This document shows positions 27,306 through 36,442 of a stretch of DNA of 64,000 nt, piece by piece; the stretch's first letter is position 1; each line of letters starts with the position of its first letter. The position numbers were made by a program, and so were the translations under genes. The DNA lies in NCBI RefSeq assembly GCF_000212735.1, contig NC_015510.1:5519001-5583000 (forward strand). The letters run 5' to 3'. The stretch comes from Haliscomenobacter hydrossis DSM 1100. GTDB lineage: Bacteria; Bacteroidota; Bacteroidia; Chitinophagales; Saprospiraceae. The notes under the pieces are model-generated. The model ran no database searches. It saw nothing but the letters and a program-made list of their open reading frames with translations, and had not been told where the DNA came from.

Positions 27306-30300
27306 TTACCCCGCGGGTTGCTCTTCATATTCTTGCATGATCCGGTCATAATGCCATCTTGCCTGATCAAGAGTTTTATGTTGCTGGTTGGAAAATTGAT
27401 TGTCAATTCGGTTCAATAGCATGGTCATTCTCCCCAACAGATCTTTCTTTGTTTCGTCTTTTTTTAGGTATTCAATACGAGGCAATAGTATTGACCTGAC
27501 TTGGACATAGCCTTCTTTTCCAAGTGATTGCCGATCAATGAGCGTGGATAAAAAATGCCGAATTTCGTGAGATCGTTTTATTTCTTTCCAGTAAGAAAGT
27601 TCATAGATATCTAATATCAAATCACTGACTTCAGGATGGTTGAATGTTTGGCCTAGTTTCAAACGAAATTCTGGCATCTTTTTTTCTCGGTTTAAATGTT
27701 GGATCAGGTATTGAAATCCTTGTACATTACCAAGTATAATCAAGGCATTGGTGTACATGGCTAATTTTTTCTCGTTTTTTTCAATAGCCAGTGATTCCTC
27801 TAACCATCCTTCAAAGCCATCAATTGGAGAGTCAAGTAAGTCTTGGAGAACTCTCCTTTCGTGATATTCATTTTTAATCCCCCTTTGCAACAAAATTAAA
27901 TTATAAGGAGTAACACCTTCAAGCTTGGTATATGCAGAATATATTGTATCCCAATCATCATTTTGAAGTTCCATGAATTCTTTTAGTCTAGGTATGATTT
28001 CAGTCATTTTATATTGAGCGACAAATTCCAAATTTTGTTCCAATTCTCTGCCCGTTAAAACAAATTCAGTGACGTTTTCGAGTACAATTGTTTTTAATTC
28101 ATTCAATGGAATCAAATCTTTTTCTTCTATGAATGAGATAATTGATGATATAGCCTCATCATTGGCTAAAACATACTCAAAATTTTTTCCTATCATCTTT
28201 TGGTATACATCTTTACCGTAGTGATCTAATTTTAAAAGCATGACATAATATACAAACCGTATGTTTTTATCAGAAAAGTATATTCTATTGCCAGGAAAAT
28301 CTAGTCTACTTGTGTTGAAATCTTGAGAGATTAGGTCACACCACTTTTTTATGTGTTCTGAAATTTTCGGAGATAGTATTTTAACTCTAGATAAAATCAC
28401 CTTATCGAATATACGTCTATGTGAAAATTCATCCCACGTTCTACTGATGGAACCAAGGTAATCTGCACAAGAAATAAGCTCTTCAAAATGATAAAGTTCA
28501 TGAACTATTTCTCTTGAAAACTTATTCCAAATGGTATTCGCGATTTCTCTATTTTTTCGATTCTGGAAAAATGCTTTACCTAATAGGTTCTCTTTCGATG
28601 CTTCATAGAGTTCTGTAATCATTTTTGAAAAATTTTCAAAGCTTAAGTAAGGTTCGATAATAGAATCAAAATTAAATTGTCGAGCTAAAGGAATAGACCT
28701 CTCAAGAAGTTTTTCATGTTTTATTTTGGAAGGAATAACCCATTCATCAACGTATTGCTTATTAATGGCGGTTAATAAATGTATTTCTAATTCAGGCTGA
28801 TAGATAGATATCTGATCGATTAATTCTTGGAATTCATGTTGACTTTTTTCAGAGGTTTTCCAATTGTTGATAAGTTCAGGGATTTTTTCTGTATCAACCA
28901 GTTTACCTAGGTATATCCAGGAATTGTACTCATCATGGTGCATACAGTAGCGAAACAGGGCTAAATTCATTTCAGGGCTCAGGTCTACCTGTACGTTGAA
29001 ATTGCCAGATGAGATGTCCAGAAAATATAAAATTTGTTTGCCGACTAAATTGACTATCTTTTGCTGGGTTACTTTGGACAACAACCTGACATTTTTGAGA
29101 ATATTTTTGAAAGTTCCCTCTAGTTTCTGCAATTGAGAGTGGTCCCCAAAGGATTTATGTATTAGTTCAAAGAACAGGATAAAGCTTTCTTCCTGTTTTA
29201 TTGCTTCGATACAGGAAAGTAAAATGTCATCTTGGTTTGAAATATATTCAGGATTGTAATGAACACCGGATGATTTTTCTAACAATGATAGTAAAATGTC
29301 AATGTATTTATCTTGAAGCGCTGAATCCCTGATGAAGGAAAGTATAATGTCTTGATTTGAAGAATTTTTAAGACTCTCTAATTTGAATATCACATCATTC
29401 AGTAGTTCTTGAGAGGTTTTGTCATATTTAAAATGCTGGAAGAGAATTTTCAAGCATTCGGAGAGTACGAAATCTTCATCCTTCCAATGGCTTTTAAGAT
29501 TTTGATTTAAATAATCTAACACTCTTTTTTTATGGGCAATAACTTTGTAAGTGTCAAGTTCGGAAATCAACAAAGAGGAATTTAGTCGATTAACTAAATT
29601 ATTGCTTGGATTAAATCGGTCGAGAAGGATGTCAATAATATCTAAGTCCTTTAAAAATTCAGCTAGTTTTGTCTCATACGGATAGAGCAAGGCCAGATAA
29701 TGCTCGGCATAATAATCCAGTTGCTTTTCTAAAAAATTTAACCTTACTTCTTTGGAGAAAGATTTTGGGTCTAAATTCACGACAATATTGGGGTTCTTAT
29801 CCATTAGCCAGTTGAAAAACAACTTATGTTCACTGACATTAGATCGAACCAACTCTGATAAATACATTAGCGTGTTAGTCCATAAATGACTTATGAGTGC
29901 ATAATCAGGTTCTATACCGATTATGGATTTTAGGAGTTCAAATGATTGGGCTTTAGAAAGTACTTTTGCAGCTAAATATTCTTGAAAGATTCGGTGACTA
30001 AAAGTGATTTTTTCACCCCTGAATTCTATTAACGAGGATTGCTTCTGCAAAACCTCTCTTGCTTTTTTGTCTGGTACTATTTTATCGAATTCATCTTTTC
30101 CTATTTCGTTTTTGCCCATACATTCCATAGAAAAGGCAAGCAAATTAAGAGATTTTACACATAGTTCTCTTAGCTCAGAGTCCATAGAACGATCTAACTC
30201 TTTTAGCCTTTTGTCGATACTTTTTTTGATTAAATCTTCAAGCAACACAGTTTTTGACCAATCCGTATTTGACTGGTTCTCTTTGTAAAAGGAAATTAGA

Positions 30301-31520
30301 TGCCCAAGAAAAAAAGGATTAAATAGTAATGAATAGTATTCGTAGGTGGCAAATTTGTCTAAAAATGCCTTAATAGCTTTTTCGCCTTCTAGGTGTTTGT
30401 CTACAAATGATTTATAATCGAATTTACCTAAATTATAAGGCTCAAATCCTTCTAAAGAATTCTGATAAATGTTACTGCGACAAGAAGCTATAAAGTGTGC
30501 ATCGGGAAAATCCCTGACCAAAAAACTGATTGGTGAATCTGCCTTTGATAAATCTCCCTCATCTAACCCATCGAGGATAAAAAATGAGTTTGAGATGATG
30601 CCCTTATCTGGTTTCCAAGTTTCATTTATTTCTTTAAAACTTTTAAAAAGAACGCACTTTCCTTGTTCGATTAATTCATTGTTTAAGTGTTTTAACTCAG
30701 TAGTCTTCCCCATTCCAGCCTCGTCTAAAAGTACTATTTTGGAATTATTCATTGCCGCATCCAAAAGGGTTAGTTTTCCTTCTTCTAGTTCAAGGAATAT
30801 GTTTTTAGCCGTTTTTCCAATTTTTGTGATTTTACGAGGAGTATAATCTGATGGAAGCTTAAGCTTGGGAGAATCATAAGAGCATGCAAATTCTGGTATC
30901 GTCCAATCTAATATCGAATCATTCTTTACATACATTTTCCAAGGAGCATCAACGATATCTTCCTCTGATAAAAAATCCAATGAATCGCGATAAATACTAG
31001 ACCCTTCAGAATAACCCTCACCCTTAAGTTCTAAAGTACCTACAGCTCTGTCGAAGGCGCTCTTTAGTGTTCCTTTATTAGCCAATGTTTTGTAAAATCG
31101 TTTGGCAAAATCTAGAGCCTGTTCATCAGAAATAGAACGAGTTGTAACAATTACAGCTGGAATACCGGCCCTGATATAATCTATGGCTTGAGTTTGCGTT
31201 TTGCATCCATTTAAAAATACAAGCTTCAACTGAGGGCTTTTAAGCAACCGAGCAAGTGCTTTTCCTTTCCCACTCATGTCTTTAAATAAAAGACATTCAG
31301 GATTCGCATGTCCACCAAAATGGAAAATAACCAGTTCTTTGATATGATGATCAAGAATATCTAATAAATAATCTATGGTAACATCACTTAGAGATAAATG
31401 CGAGAGTTGCTTATTGAGTGGGCTAAAGATTCTTGTTAAGCTTTCACATTCAACCCCTAATCCTGGTAAATCTTGGTTGCTGTCGGCAAAAGCTGAAATC
31501 ATTACAGGTAACCTATACAT
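27306..31520 (-). CDS. CHAT-NACHT fusion protein (NLR-like, candidate defence protein)
   Basis: A 1404-residue cytosolic protein. Residues about 1-200 form a CHAT caspase-like protease: the catalytic histidine (His71 in FHFGGHA) and cysteine (Cys106 in VFLNGCKT) are both present. Residues about 255-420 are a NACHT-type STAND NTPase: Walker A GMGKTT (269-274), Walker B FFILDGLDEGD (313-323) and a sensor-like ASCRSN. The remaining about 950 residues are helical, HEAT/ARM-like, with no named repeat, and would act as the sensor. This matches the effector-NTPase-sensor order of Avs/NLR-like antiviral proteins: target binding, assembly, then proteolysis. The antiviral role is inference. The gene stands alone and looks AT-rich compared with flanking pectin genes, suggesting transfer. 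Confidence 0.88.
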   Translation of the reverse strand: MYRLPVMISAFADSNQDLPGLGVECESLTRIFSPLNKQLSHLSLSDVTIDYLLDILDHHIKELVIFHFGGHANPECLLFKDMSGKGKALARLLKSPQLKLVFLNGCKTQTQAIDYIRAGIPAVIVTTRSISDEQALDFAKRFYKTLANKGTLKSAFDRAVGTLELKGEGYSEGSSIYRDSLDFLSEEDIVDAPWKMYVKNDSILDWTIPEFACSYDSPKLKLPSDYTPRKITKIGKTAKNIFLELEEGKLTLLDAAMNNSKIVLLDEAGMGKTTELKHLNNELIEQGKCVLFKSFKEINETWKPDKGIISNSFFILDGLDEGDLSKADSPISFLVRDFPDAHFIASCRSNIYQNSLEGFEPYNLGKFDYKSFVDKHLEGEKAIKAFLDKFATYEYYSLLFNPFFLGHLISFYKENQSNTDWSKTVLLEDLIKKSIDKRLKELDRSMDSELRELCVKSLNLLAFSMECMGKNEIGKDEFDKIVPDKKAREVLQKQSSLIEFRGEKITFSHRIFQEYLAAKVLSKAQSFELLKSIIGIEPDYALISHLWTNTLMYLSELVRSNVSEHKLFFNWLMDKNPNIVVNLDPKSFSKEVRLNFLEKQLDYYAEHYLALLYPYETKLAEFLKDLDIIDILLDRFNPSNNLVNRLNSSLLISELDTYKVIAHKKRVLDYLNQNLKSHWKDEDFVLSECLKILFQHFKYDKTSQELLNDVIFKLESLKNSSNQDIILSFIRDSALQDKYIDILLSLLEKSSGVHYNPEYISNQDDILLSCIEAIKQEESFILFFELIHKSFGDHSQLQKLEGTFKNILKNVRLLSKVTQQKIVNLVGKQILYFLDISSGNFNVQVDLSPEMNLALFRYCMHHDEYNSWIYLGKLVDTEKIPELINNWKTSEKSQHEFQELIDQISIYQPELEIHLLTAINKQYVDEWVIPSKIKHEKLLERSIPLARQFNFDSIIEPYLSFENFSKMITELYEASKENLLGKAFFQNRKNREIANTIWNKFSREIVHELYHFEELISCADYLGSISRTWDEFSHRRIFDKVILSRVKILSPKISEHIKKWCDLISQDFNTSRLDFPGNRIYFSDKNIRFVYYVMLLKLDHYGKDVYQKMIGKNFEYVLANDEAISSIISFIEEKDLIPLNELKTIVLENVTEFVLTGRELEQNLEFVAQYKMTEIIPRLKEFMELQNDDWDTIYSAYTKLEGVTPYNLILLQRGIKNEYHERRVLQDLLDSPIDGFEGWLEESLAIEKNEKKLAMYTNALIILGNVQGFQYLIQHLNREKKMPEFRLKLGQTFNHPEVSDLILDIYELSYWKEIKRSHEIRHFLSTLIDRQSLGKEGYVQVRSILLPRIEYLKKDETKKDLLGRMTMLLNRIDNQFSNQQHKTLDQARWHYDRIMQEYEEQPAG

Positions 31521-31707
31521 AATTTTGATACTATCTTATTTTCATAAAAGACAAAACAAAAATAAACAAATCGAGTAGAAAAAACAAGTCAGGCAAAATG
31601 AATAGTTTTACGGCTGAGGATCTTTGGTCTACTTATCCGGTGCTGTACAAAAGAATGCCTAATTAGACCTTATTACAGGCAATTGATTTAACGGTTTACC
31701 AAAACTC

Positions 31708-32169
31708 TCAACCAATCTTACCCAAATCTTCCACTCCTAGTATTAATACAACCCCTTCCGCCGCACAAGCCTCAACAAAATCCGAATCAAAACTTGCCAA
31801 ATATTGAATCCCATGAAATTGGCAAAGCGATAAAATCAACGCATCATTGGAAAGCAGATTGTACTTTTTCATTTTGTCTAAAGCCATTTTGGCCACTTCC
31901 TCAGCGTCATTGATGAAGGTGAGAGGTTTGAAAATATCTAAGGGACTTCGATCAGATAAAATACTTCCAATCTCTTTGTTTACTTTGACGGTCAATGGAG
32001 CTTTTTGACCAACAATTGCCAGGTAATGAAAAAGATATTCACTAACGACAGGAGTACTGTAACACAAATCCAAGTGTTCATTCACTAGCAGTGCTTCCAA
32101 TAATTCAGGCCTCGACCCTTTTACATACTCGATGAGCACCGAACTATCCAGCCCAACCCTACTGCTCAT
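31708..32169 (-). CDS. PIN-domain RNase toxin (VapC-like)
   Basis: A 153-residue PIN protein. The acidic metal-binding residues are visible: Asp8 (GLDSSVLIEY), Glu44 (VVSEYLFHY), Asp109 (LLSNDALIL) and Asp128/Asp130 (ASFDSDF). It is expected to cleave RNA when freed of its partner. Its start overlaps the upstream antitoxin gene by 11 bases, the usual toxin-antitoxin arrangement. Confidence 0.88.
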   Translation of the reverse strand: MSSRVGLDSSVLIEYVKGSRPELLEALLVNEHLDLCYSTPVVSEYLFHYLAIVGQKAPLTVKVNKEIGSILSDRSPLDIFKPLTFINDAEEVAKMALDKMKKYNLLSNDALILSLCQFHGIQYLASFDSDFVEACAAEGVVLILGVEDLGKIG

Positions 32170-32383
32170 AAAAATCGTATTTCGAATAAGGCAAATTTGG
32201 AATAGACCCTTTCAAATGAGCGATAAGATCCAGTCGATTCACCATCGGCTCTTGTTCATCCGATACGGCGACAGAATAGGCCGGCAAGATGATGACCTCT
32301 AGCTCAATATTGTGAAAATGCTCCGGCACCTGAATCATCAACTGGCCATTTTCCGGTTTTTGAATCGTTCTCACTGCTTGCAT
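32159..32383 (-). CDS. Antitoxin of the PIN toxin pair
   Basis: A 74-residue protein encoded directly before and overlapping the PIN toxin. The N-terminal part (MQAVRTIQKPENGQLMIQVP) resembles the beta-strand start of DUF2281-type or AbrB-like antitoxins; the C-terminal part (LKGSIPNLPYSKYDFYEQ) would wrap the toxin. Identification rests mainly on size and operon position. Confidence 0.75.
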   Translation of the reverse strand: MQAVRTIQKPENGQLMIQVPEHFHNIELEVIILPAYSVAVSDEQEPMVNRLDLIAHLKGSIPNLPYSKYDFYEQ

Positions 32384-32486
32384 ATTGCCATGTTTTGTAC
32401 AAATATACGATATTCTGGACTCCCATCAACGACAACATTGAATTGGAGGTTCTCACCTCAACTTCCATCTCTCCTCCCCCCTCTCC

Positions 32487-32510
32487 GCAATCGTTCCCGA
32501 TAACGATTGC
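32487..32510. promoter_or_regulatory. Candidate LacI-type operator, copy 3
   Basis: A perfect inverted repeat: arms GCAATCGTT and AACGATTGC around CCCGAT. It is the most symmetric of the three copies in the window. It lies in the 634-base gap between the antitoxin gene and the GH105 gene, about 507 bases upstream of the latter. Confidence 0.6.
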
Positions 32511-33017
32511 GTAAATAAAAATCCAAACAAAGAAAAACCTCTCCGTACAATCGCCTAGATTCGTGTTGACTTCAATGACGAACACAAAATTTTATTTTAA
32601 AACCTTGTTTTTTGGCAAACGAGCTACAAAACCGGTCAATGTAAAACGCAGACCCAGTTCATCTACATGAGTAGTAGTAGTAGGAACGCTGCGGGCGCGC
32701 CAGACAAGGTGCTGGAATGCGCTCGTAGCAGTTTTTTCGCAACATAACCGGACTTGAATTAAGGAAAGAAAAAAATAGCACCTCCATCAGGGTCAAAGTA
32801 TTTCTTCCTCGTCATAAGATTCAAGGCCGGCACTTTGAGTAGGTCTTTTTTCATACTAACGTTTCATACATTATTGCATTTTTTAAATGTATTTCTTCTT
32901 TCCAAGAGCGGTAGCTAGCCGCGCCGCTTCTTGGAAGGTGTTTGAAAAGCTAGTCTTGCCTTTGGCACCGTTTGTTTTGGAAAAGACCCCTGAGCTTGAT
33001 TAAATCGACTGCGTGCC
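32511..33017. other. Long leader/intergenic region without a convincing gene
   Basis: No intact gene is visible. On the minus strand 32605-32755 and 32757-32855 translate into two short coding-like stretches (for example LGLRFTLTGFVARLP and MKKDLLKVPALNLM), separated by a stop, which may be decayed gene remnants. A small inverted repeat, TTCCAAGA...TCTTGGAA, lies at 32900-32936. The promoter of the GH105-uxa block presumably falls in this interval. Confidence 0.4.
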
Positions 33018-34925
33018 ATGAGAATAAAATCCTTTTGTCTTTTGTTGATGGTTCCTTTTTGCTTGAGTCAGGCGGTGGCTCAAAACCGGCCCTGGTCGCA
33101 ACGCATGGCCGAGTCTTTTATGGACACCCACAAAGACTCCATTTTGGTGGGTGCCAACAAATTTTCGCGTTGGGATTACGAGCAAGGCTTGATGCTCGAA
33201 AGTTTTAAACGCCTGTGGCAACACACGGGCGATGTCCGATATTTCAACTACATCAAAAAAGACATTGATCACTTTGTCAAGGAAGACGGCAGCATCCGCA
33301 CGTTCAAACTCGAAGATTTCAACATCGACAACATGCCTACTGGTCGTGCGCTGCTGTTGATGTACCAGGAAACCAAAAAGGAGAAGTACAAAAAAGCAGC
33401 CTACCTGCTGCGCCGCCAACTCAGCGAACACCCCCGCACCAAAGAAAATGGATTTTGGCACAAAAAGCGTTACCCCAACCAGATGTGGCTTGATGGCTTA
33501 TACATGGGGCATCCTTTCTTTACAGAATTCAGCGTAGCGTTTAATGAACCTGCCAATTTTAACGACATCGCCTTGCAGTTTGCTCTGGTGGAAAAACACA
33601 TGATCGATTCCAAAACGGGTCTGCTCTACCACGGTTACGACGAAAGTCGGCAACAACCCTGGGCCAATCCCGCTACGGGTTGTTCACCCAATTTTTGGGG
33701 CCGTGCGGTGGGCTGGTACGCGATGGGGCTGGTGGATGTACTCGACAATTTTCCCCAGGATCACCCTGAACGCGGCAAGTTCATCACCTATTTACAAAGA
33801 CTGGCACCGGTGTTGGTCAAATACCAGGACGCCTCCGGCTGTTGGTGGCAAATCCTGGACAAAGCCAACGAAAAAGGCAACTACCTTGAAGCTTCGGCTT
33901 CCTGTATGTTTACCTACGCGCTGGCCAAAGGCGTGCGCATGGGTTACCTCAATGCCTCTTTTTTACCCGCCGCCAAAAAAGGGTTCCAGGGCATCATCAG
34001 CAATTTCATCAGTACCGAAGCCAGCGGCAAAATCCACCTGGAAAAAACCGTCAGCGTGGGTGGCCTCGGGGGTGTTCCTTACCGCGATGGCAGCTACGAA
34101 TATTACCTGAGTGAACCCCTGCGCAAAGATGACCTCAAGGGGGTAGGGCCTTTTATCCAGGCGGCACTGGAAATTGAAATTGCCGAAACCAATACCTTTG
34201 CCAAAGGCAAAAACGTGGTTCTCGATTACTTCTTCAACAACGAATACCGCAAAGGCCTGAACGGCCAAACCGAACGTTTTCACTACACCTGGGAAGACCC
34301 CATGGATTCCGGTTTTTCGACGTGGGGCAACCTTTTTCGCGAATACGGCGCGAATACTTTGCCCCTGACCACCGCGCCCAGCGTCGCTGCCCTCAAAACC
34401 GCCGACGTGTACATCATCGTTGACCCGGATACCAAAAAAGAAACCGCAGTGCCCAATTTTATTGGCGCGGAGCACATTAACGTCATCAAAGCTTGGGTAA
34501 AAAAAGGGGGGGTATTGATGCTCATGGCCAACGATACGGCCAACTGTGAAATCCCTCATTTCAACCAATTGAGCAGCGCTTTTGGCATCAGCTTCAGCGG
34601 CAAAAGCCGCAACATGGTCAAAAACGATGTGTACGAGCAGGGCAAAGTACCAGTTCCGGCAGGACACCCGATTTTCAGCGGAATTTCCAAACTCTTCGTC
34701 AAAGAGCTGGTTACCCTCAACCTCAGCGGCAAGGCCAAAGCCAGCATCAGCGAAGGTGGAGACGTGATCATGGCCACGGCCAAATACGGCAAAGGAACGG
34801 TGTTCGTCATCGGCGATCCCTGGATTTACAACGAATACGTCAATGGAAAACGACTGCCTCCCATGTACGAGAATTTTCAAGCGGCCCGTCTGCTGGCAAA
34901 ATGGTTATTGGAGCAGAGCAAATAG
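33018..34925 (+). CDS. GH105 unsaturated rhamnogalacturonyl hydrolase with C-terminal DUF4350-like domain
   Basis: A 635-residue exported protein (signal peptide to about QAVAQ). Residues about 25-390 are an (alpha/alpha)6-barrel of family GH105: MWLDGLYMGHPF carries the likely catalytic Asp159, and FWGRAVGWYAMGLVDVL is a family signature. It removes the 4,5-unsaturated galacturonyl residue that lyases leave on oligosaccharides. Residues about 400-635 are a separate alpha/beta domain of the DUF4350/GATase-like type (YIIVDPDTKKE ... WVKKGGVLMLMANDTAN ... GKGTVFVIGDPW), of unknown role. It opens the second pectin block and supplies substrate for KdgF. Confidence 0.9.
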   Translation: MRIKSFCLLLMVPFCLSQAVAQNRPWSQRMAESFMDTHKDSILVGANKFSRWDYEQGLMLESFKRLWQHTGDVRYFNYIKKDIDHFVKEDGSIRTFKLEDFNIDNMPTGRALLLMYQETKKEKYKKAAYLLRRQLSEHPRTKENGFWHKKRYPNQMWLDGLYMGHPFFTEFSVAFNEPANFNDIALQFALVEKHMIDSKTGLLYHGYDESRQQPWANPATGCSPNFWGRAVGWYAMGLVDVLDNFPQDHPERGKFITYLQRLAPVLVKYQDASGCWWQILDKANEKGNYLEASASCMFTYALAKGVRMGYLNASFLPAAKKGFQGIISNFISTEASGKIHLEKTVSVGGLGGVPYRDGSYEYYLSEPLRKDDLKGVGPFIQAALEIEIAETNTFAKGKNVVLDYFFNNEYRKGLNGQTERFHYTWEDPMDSGFSTWGNLFREYGANTLPLTTAPSVAALKTADVYIIVDPDTKKETAVPNFIGAEHINVIKAWVKKGGVLMLMANDTANCEIPHFNQLSSAFGISFSGKSRNMVKNDVYEQGKVPVPAGHPIFSGISKLFVKELVTLNLSGKAKASISEGGDVIMATAKYGKGTVFVIGDPWIYNEYVNGKRLPPMYENFQAARLLAKWLLEQSK

Positions 34926-35021
34926 TTTTTTCTATAAACAAACAAAAACAGTTTACTGGTGAATAGCAAGCAACTAGTACGCAACAAGGCATGGTTGGAC
35001 AACAAAAATGAGAGACCATGG

Positions 35022-36041
35022 ATGTTGCCCAACCGCTGTCTTGTTTTTTGCCTTTTTCTGGCATCGGCCAGCTCGCTTTTTTGCCAAAGTCGAATAGTGG
35101 TTGCCAACGATGGATCGGGCGATTTCCGCAGCATCCAGGCCGCCATCAACAGTTTACCTGCTGAATCTACGGTCTGGCGCGAGGTTTACATCCGCAATGG
35201 CAACTACCCGGAAAAAATCTTCATCGAAAAAAACAAGATCACCCTTACAGGGCAGACGGTGGCGGGCGTCGTCATTACCGTGAGCCAGGCGAGAGATTGT
35301 TGGCGTTGTGAGCATCCCGATGATTGGGGTGCGGCCACCATGAACCTGCGGGCGCAGGACATCACCTTACAAAACCTGACCGTCATCAACAGTTACGGCT
35401 TCAATGCCAAAGGTGATAGTACCATCACCTGCACCAACGAGGCCAACGCAGCTAAAGTGGTGCGCAAAGATGGACACCAGTTTGCCCTGCGCAGTATGCC
35501 GGGTTGTACCCGTTTGTCGGCCATCAATTGTGTGTTTCGCGCTTTGGGTGGAGATACAGTCAGCCCCTGGGACGTAGATCAGGGCATGTACTATTTCCGC
35601 AACTGCGTTATGGAAGGTGGGGTAGATTTTTATTGCCCGAGGGGTTGGGCTTACGCCGAAGATTGTACCTTTATTTGCCACAACCTCAGCGCCGCCATTT
35701 GGCACGATGGATCGTTGCACGAAAGTTCAAAAACGGTGCTCAAAAACTGCACATTCAACGGTGATCCGGGTTTTAAACTGGGCCGTTTTCACCGCGAATC
35801 GCAGTTTTATTTGTTGCAATGCCGCTTTGCCAAAGAAATGGCCGACGCCGATATTTACTGGGCACAATCGGGTCCCGGCACACCATTGTGGGGAAAAAGG
35901 GTATTTTACTACCGCTGCAAACGCAGTGGCGGCAATTATACCTGGCATCAGGACAACCTGGGGAGTGAGGTGAAAGCCAAAGAAATAAACGTATCCTGGA
36001 CCTTCGATGGACGTTGGACACCTCCAGGATCGGGAAAATAA
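35022..36041 (+). CDS. CE8-family pectin methylesterase-like protein
   Basis: A 339-residue exported beta-helix protein. The ATG at 35022 gives a signal peptide ending SSLFCQS; an upstream GTG at 34959 adds a non-signal leader. Typical features: VVANDGSGDFRSIQAAINSL, the EKIFI strand, YYFRNCVMEGGVDFYCPRGWA with the catalytic aspartates (GGVDF) and GFKLGRFHRES near the C-terminus. Two normally conserved spots differ: the usual DFIFG is DFYCP and the LGRPW is LGRFH. It should remove methyl esters from galacturonan, but activity may be altered. It lies between GH105 and kdgF. Confidence 0.82.
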   Translation: MLPNRCLVFCLFLASASSLFCQSRIVVANDGSGDFRSIQAAINSLPAESTVWREVYIRNGNYPEKIFIEKNKITLTGQTVAGVVITVSQARDCWRCEHPDDWGAATMNLRAQDITLQNLTVINSYGFNAKGDSTITCTNEANAAKVVRKDGHQFALRSMPGCTRLSAINCVFRALGGDTVSPWDVDQGMYYFRNCVMEGGVDFYCPRGWAYAEDCTFICHNLSAAIWHDGSLHESSKTVLKNCTFNGDPGFKLGRFHRESQFYLLQCRFAKEMADADIYWAQSGPGTPLWGKRVFYYRCKRSGGNYTWHQDNLGSEVKAKEINVSWTFDGRWTPPGSGK

Positions 36042-36051
36042 GGATTAAAAC

Positions 36052-36405
36052 ATGAACCAACATCCCGCTTTTGAACAACAATTCATCCTGGATGCGGAGA
36101 TCCCCTGGGAGACCGTTGAACCCGGTGTAAGGCGAAAAGTGCTGTCGTTTGACGAACGAGTGATGATGGTCAAAGTGGCATTTGATGCTGGCGGGGTTGG
36201 CGCATTGCACCATCACCACCATACCCAAATCAGTTATGTAGCACAAGGCGTATTTGAAATCAGCATTGGGGACACCAAAAAAACGCTGCGCCAGGGCGAT
36301 GGATACTATATTCCACCCAATGAAATACACGGCGCACGGTGTTTGGAAGCCGGGGAACTGGTAGACGTGTTTACCCCGATTCGGGAAGATTTTATTGCTT
36401 CCTGA
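36052..36405 (+). CDS. kdgF: KdgF-like cupin, unsaturated-uronate linearising enzyme
   Basis: A 117-residue single-domain cupin. Metal ligands lie in the ALHHHHHTQISYVAQG segment and in PPNEIHGARCLEAG. KdgF converts 4,5-unsaturated galacturonate, the product of GH105 and exolyases, to 5-keto-4-deoxyuronate, the KduI substrate. It starts 10 bases after the pectinesterase stop and the uxaB gene follows, so position and family agree. Confidence 0.85.
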   Translation: MNQHPAFEQQFILDAEIPWETVEPGVRRKVLSFDERVMMVKVAFDAGGVGALHHHHHTQISYVAQGVFEISIGDTKKTLRQGDGYYIPPNEIHGARCLEAGELVDVFTPIREDFIAS

Positions 36406-36442
36406 TTTTGCCTTTTTACTTACTTTTTTGAAAACCACAAGC

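Noticed and set aside
32304-32585. 93-codon ORF on the minus strand overlapping the antitoxin start
   Set aside because: Different frame from the antitoxin, low-complexity glycine/glutamate stretch, and it crosses the operator candidate.
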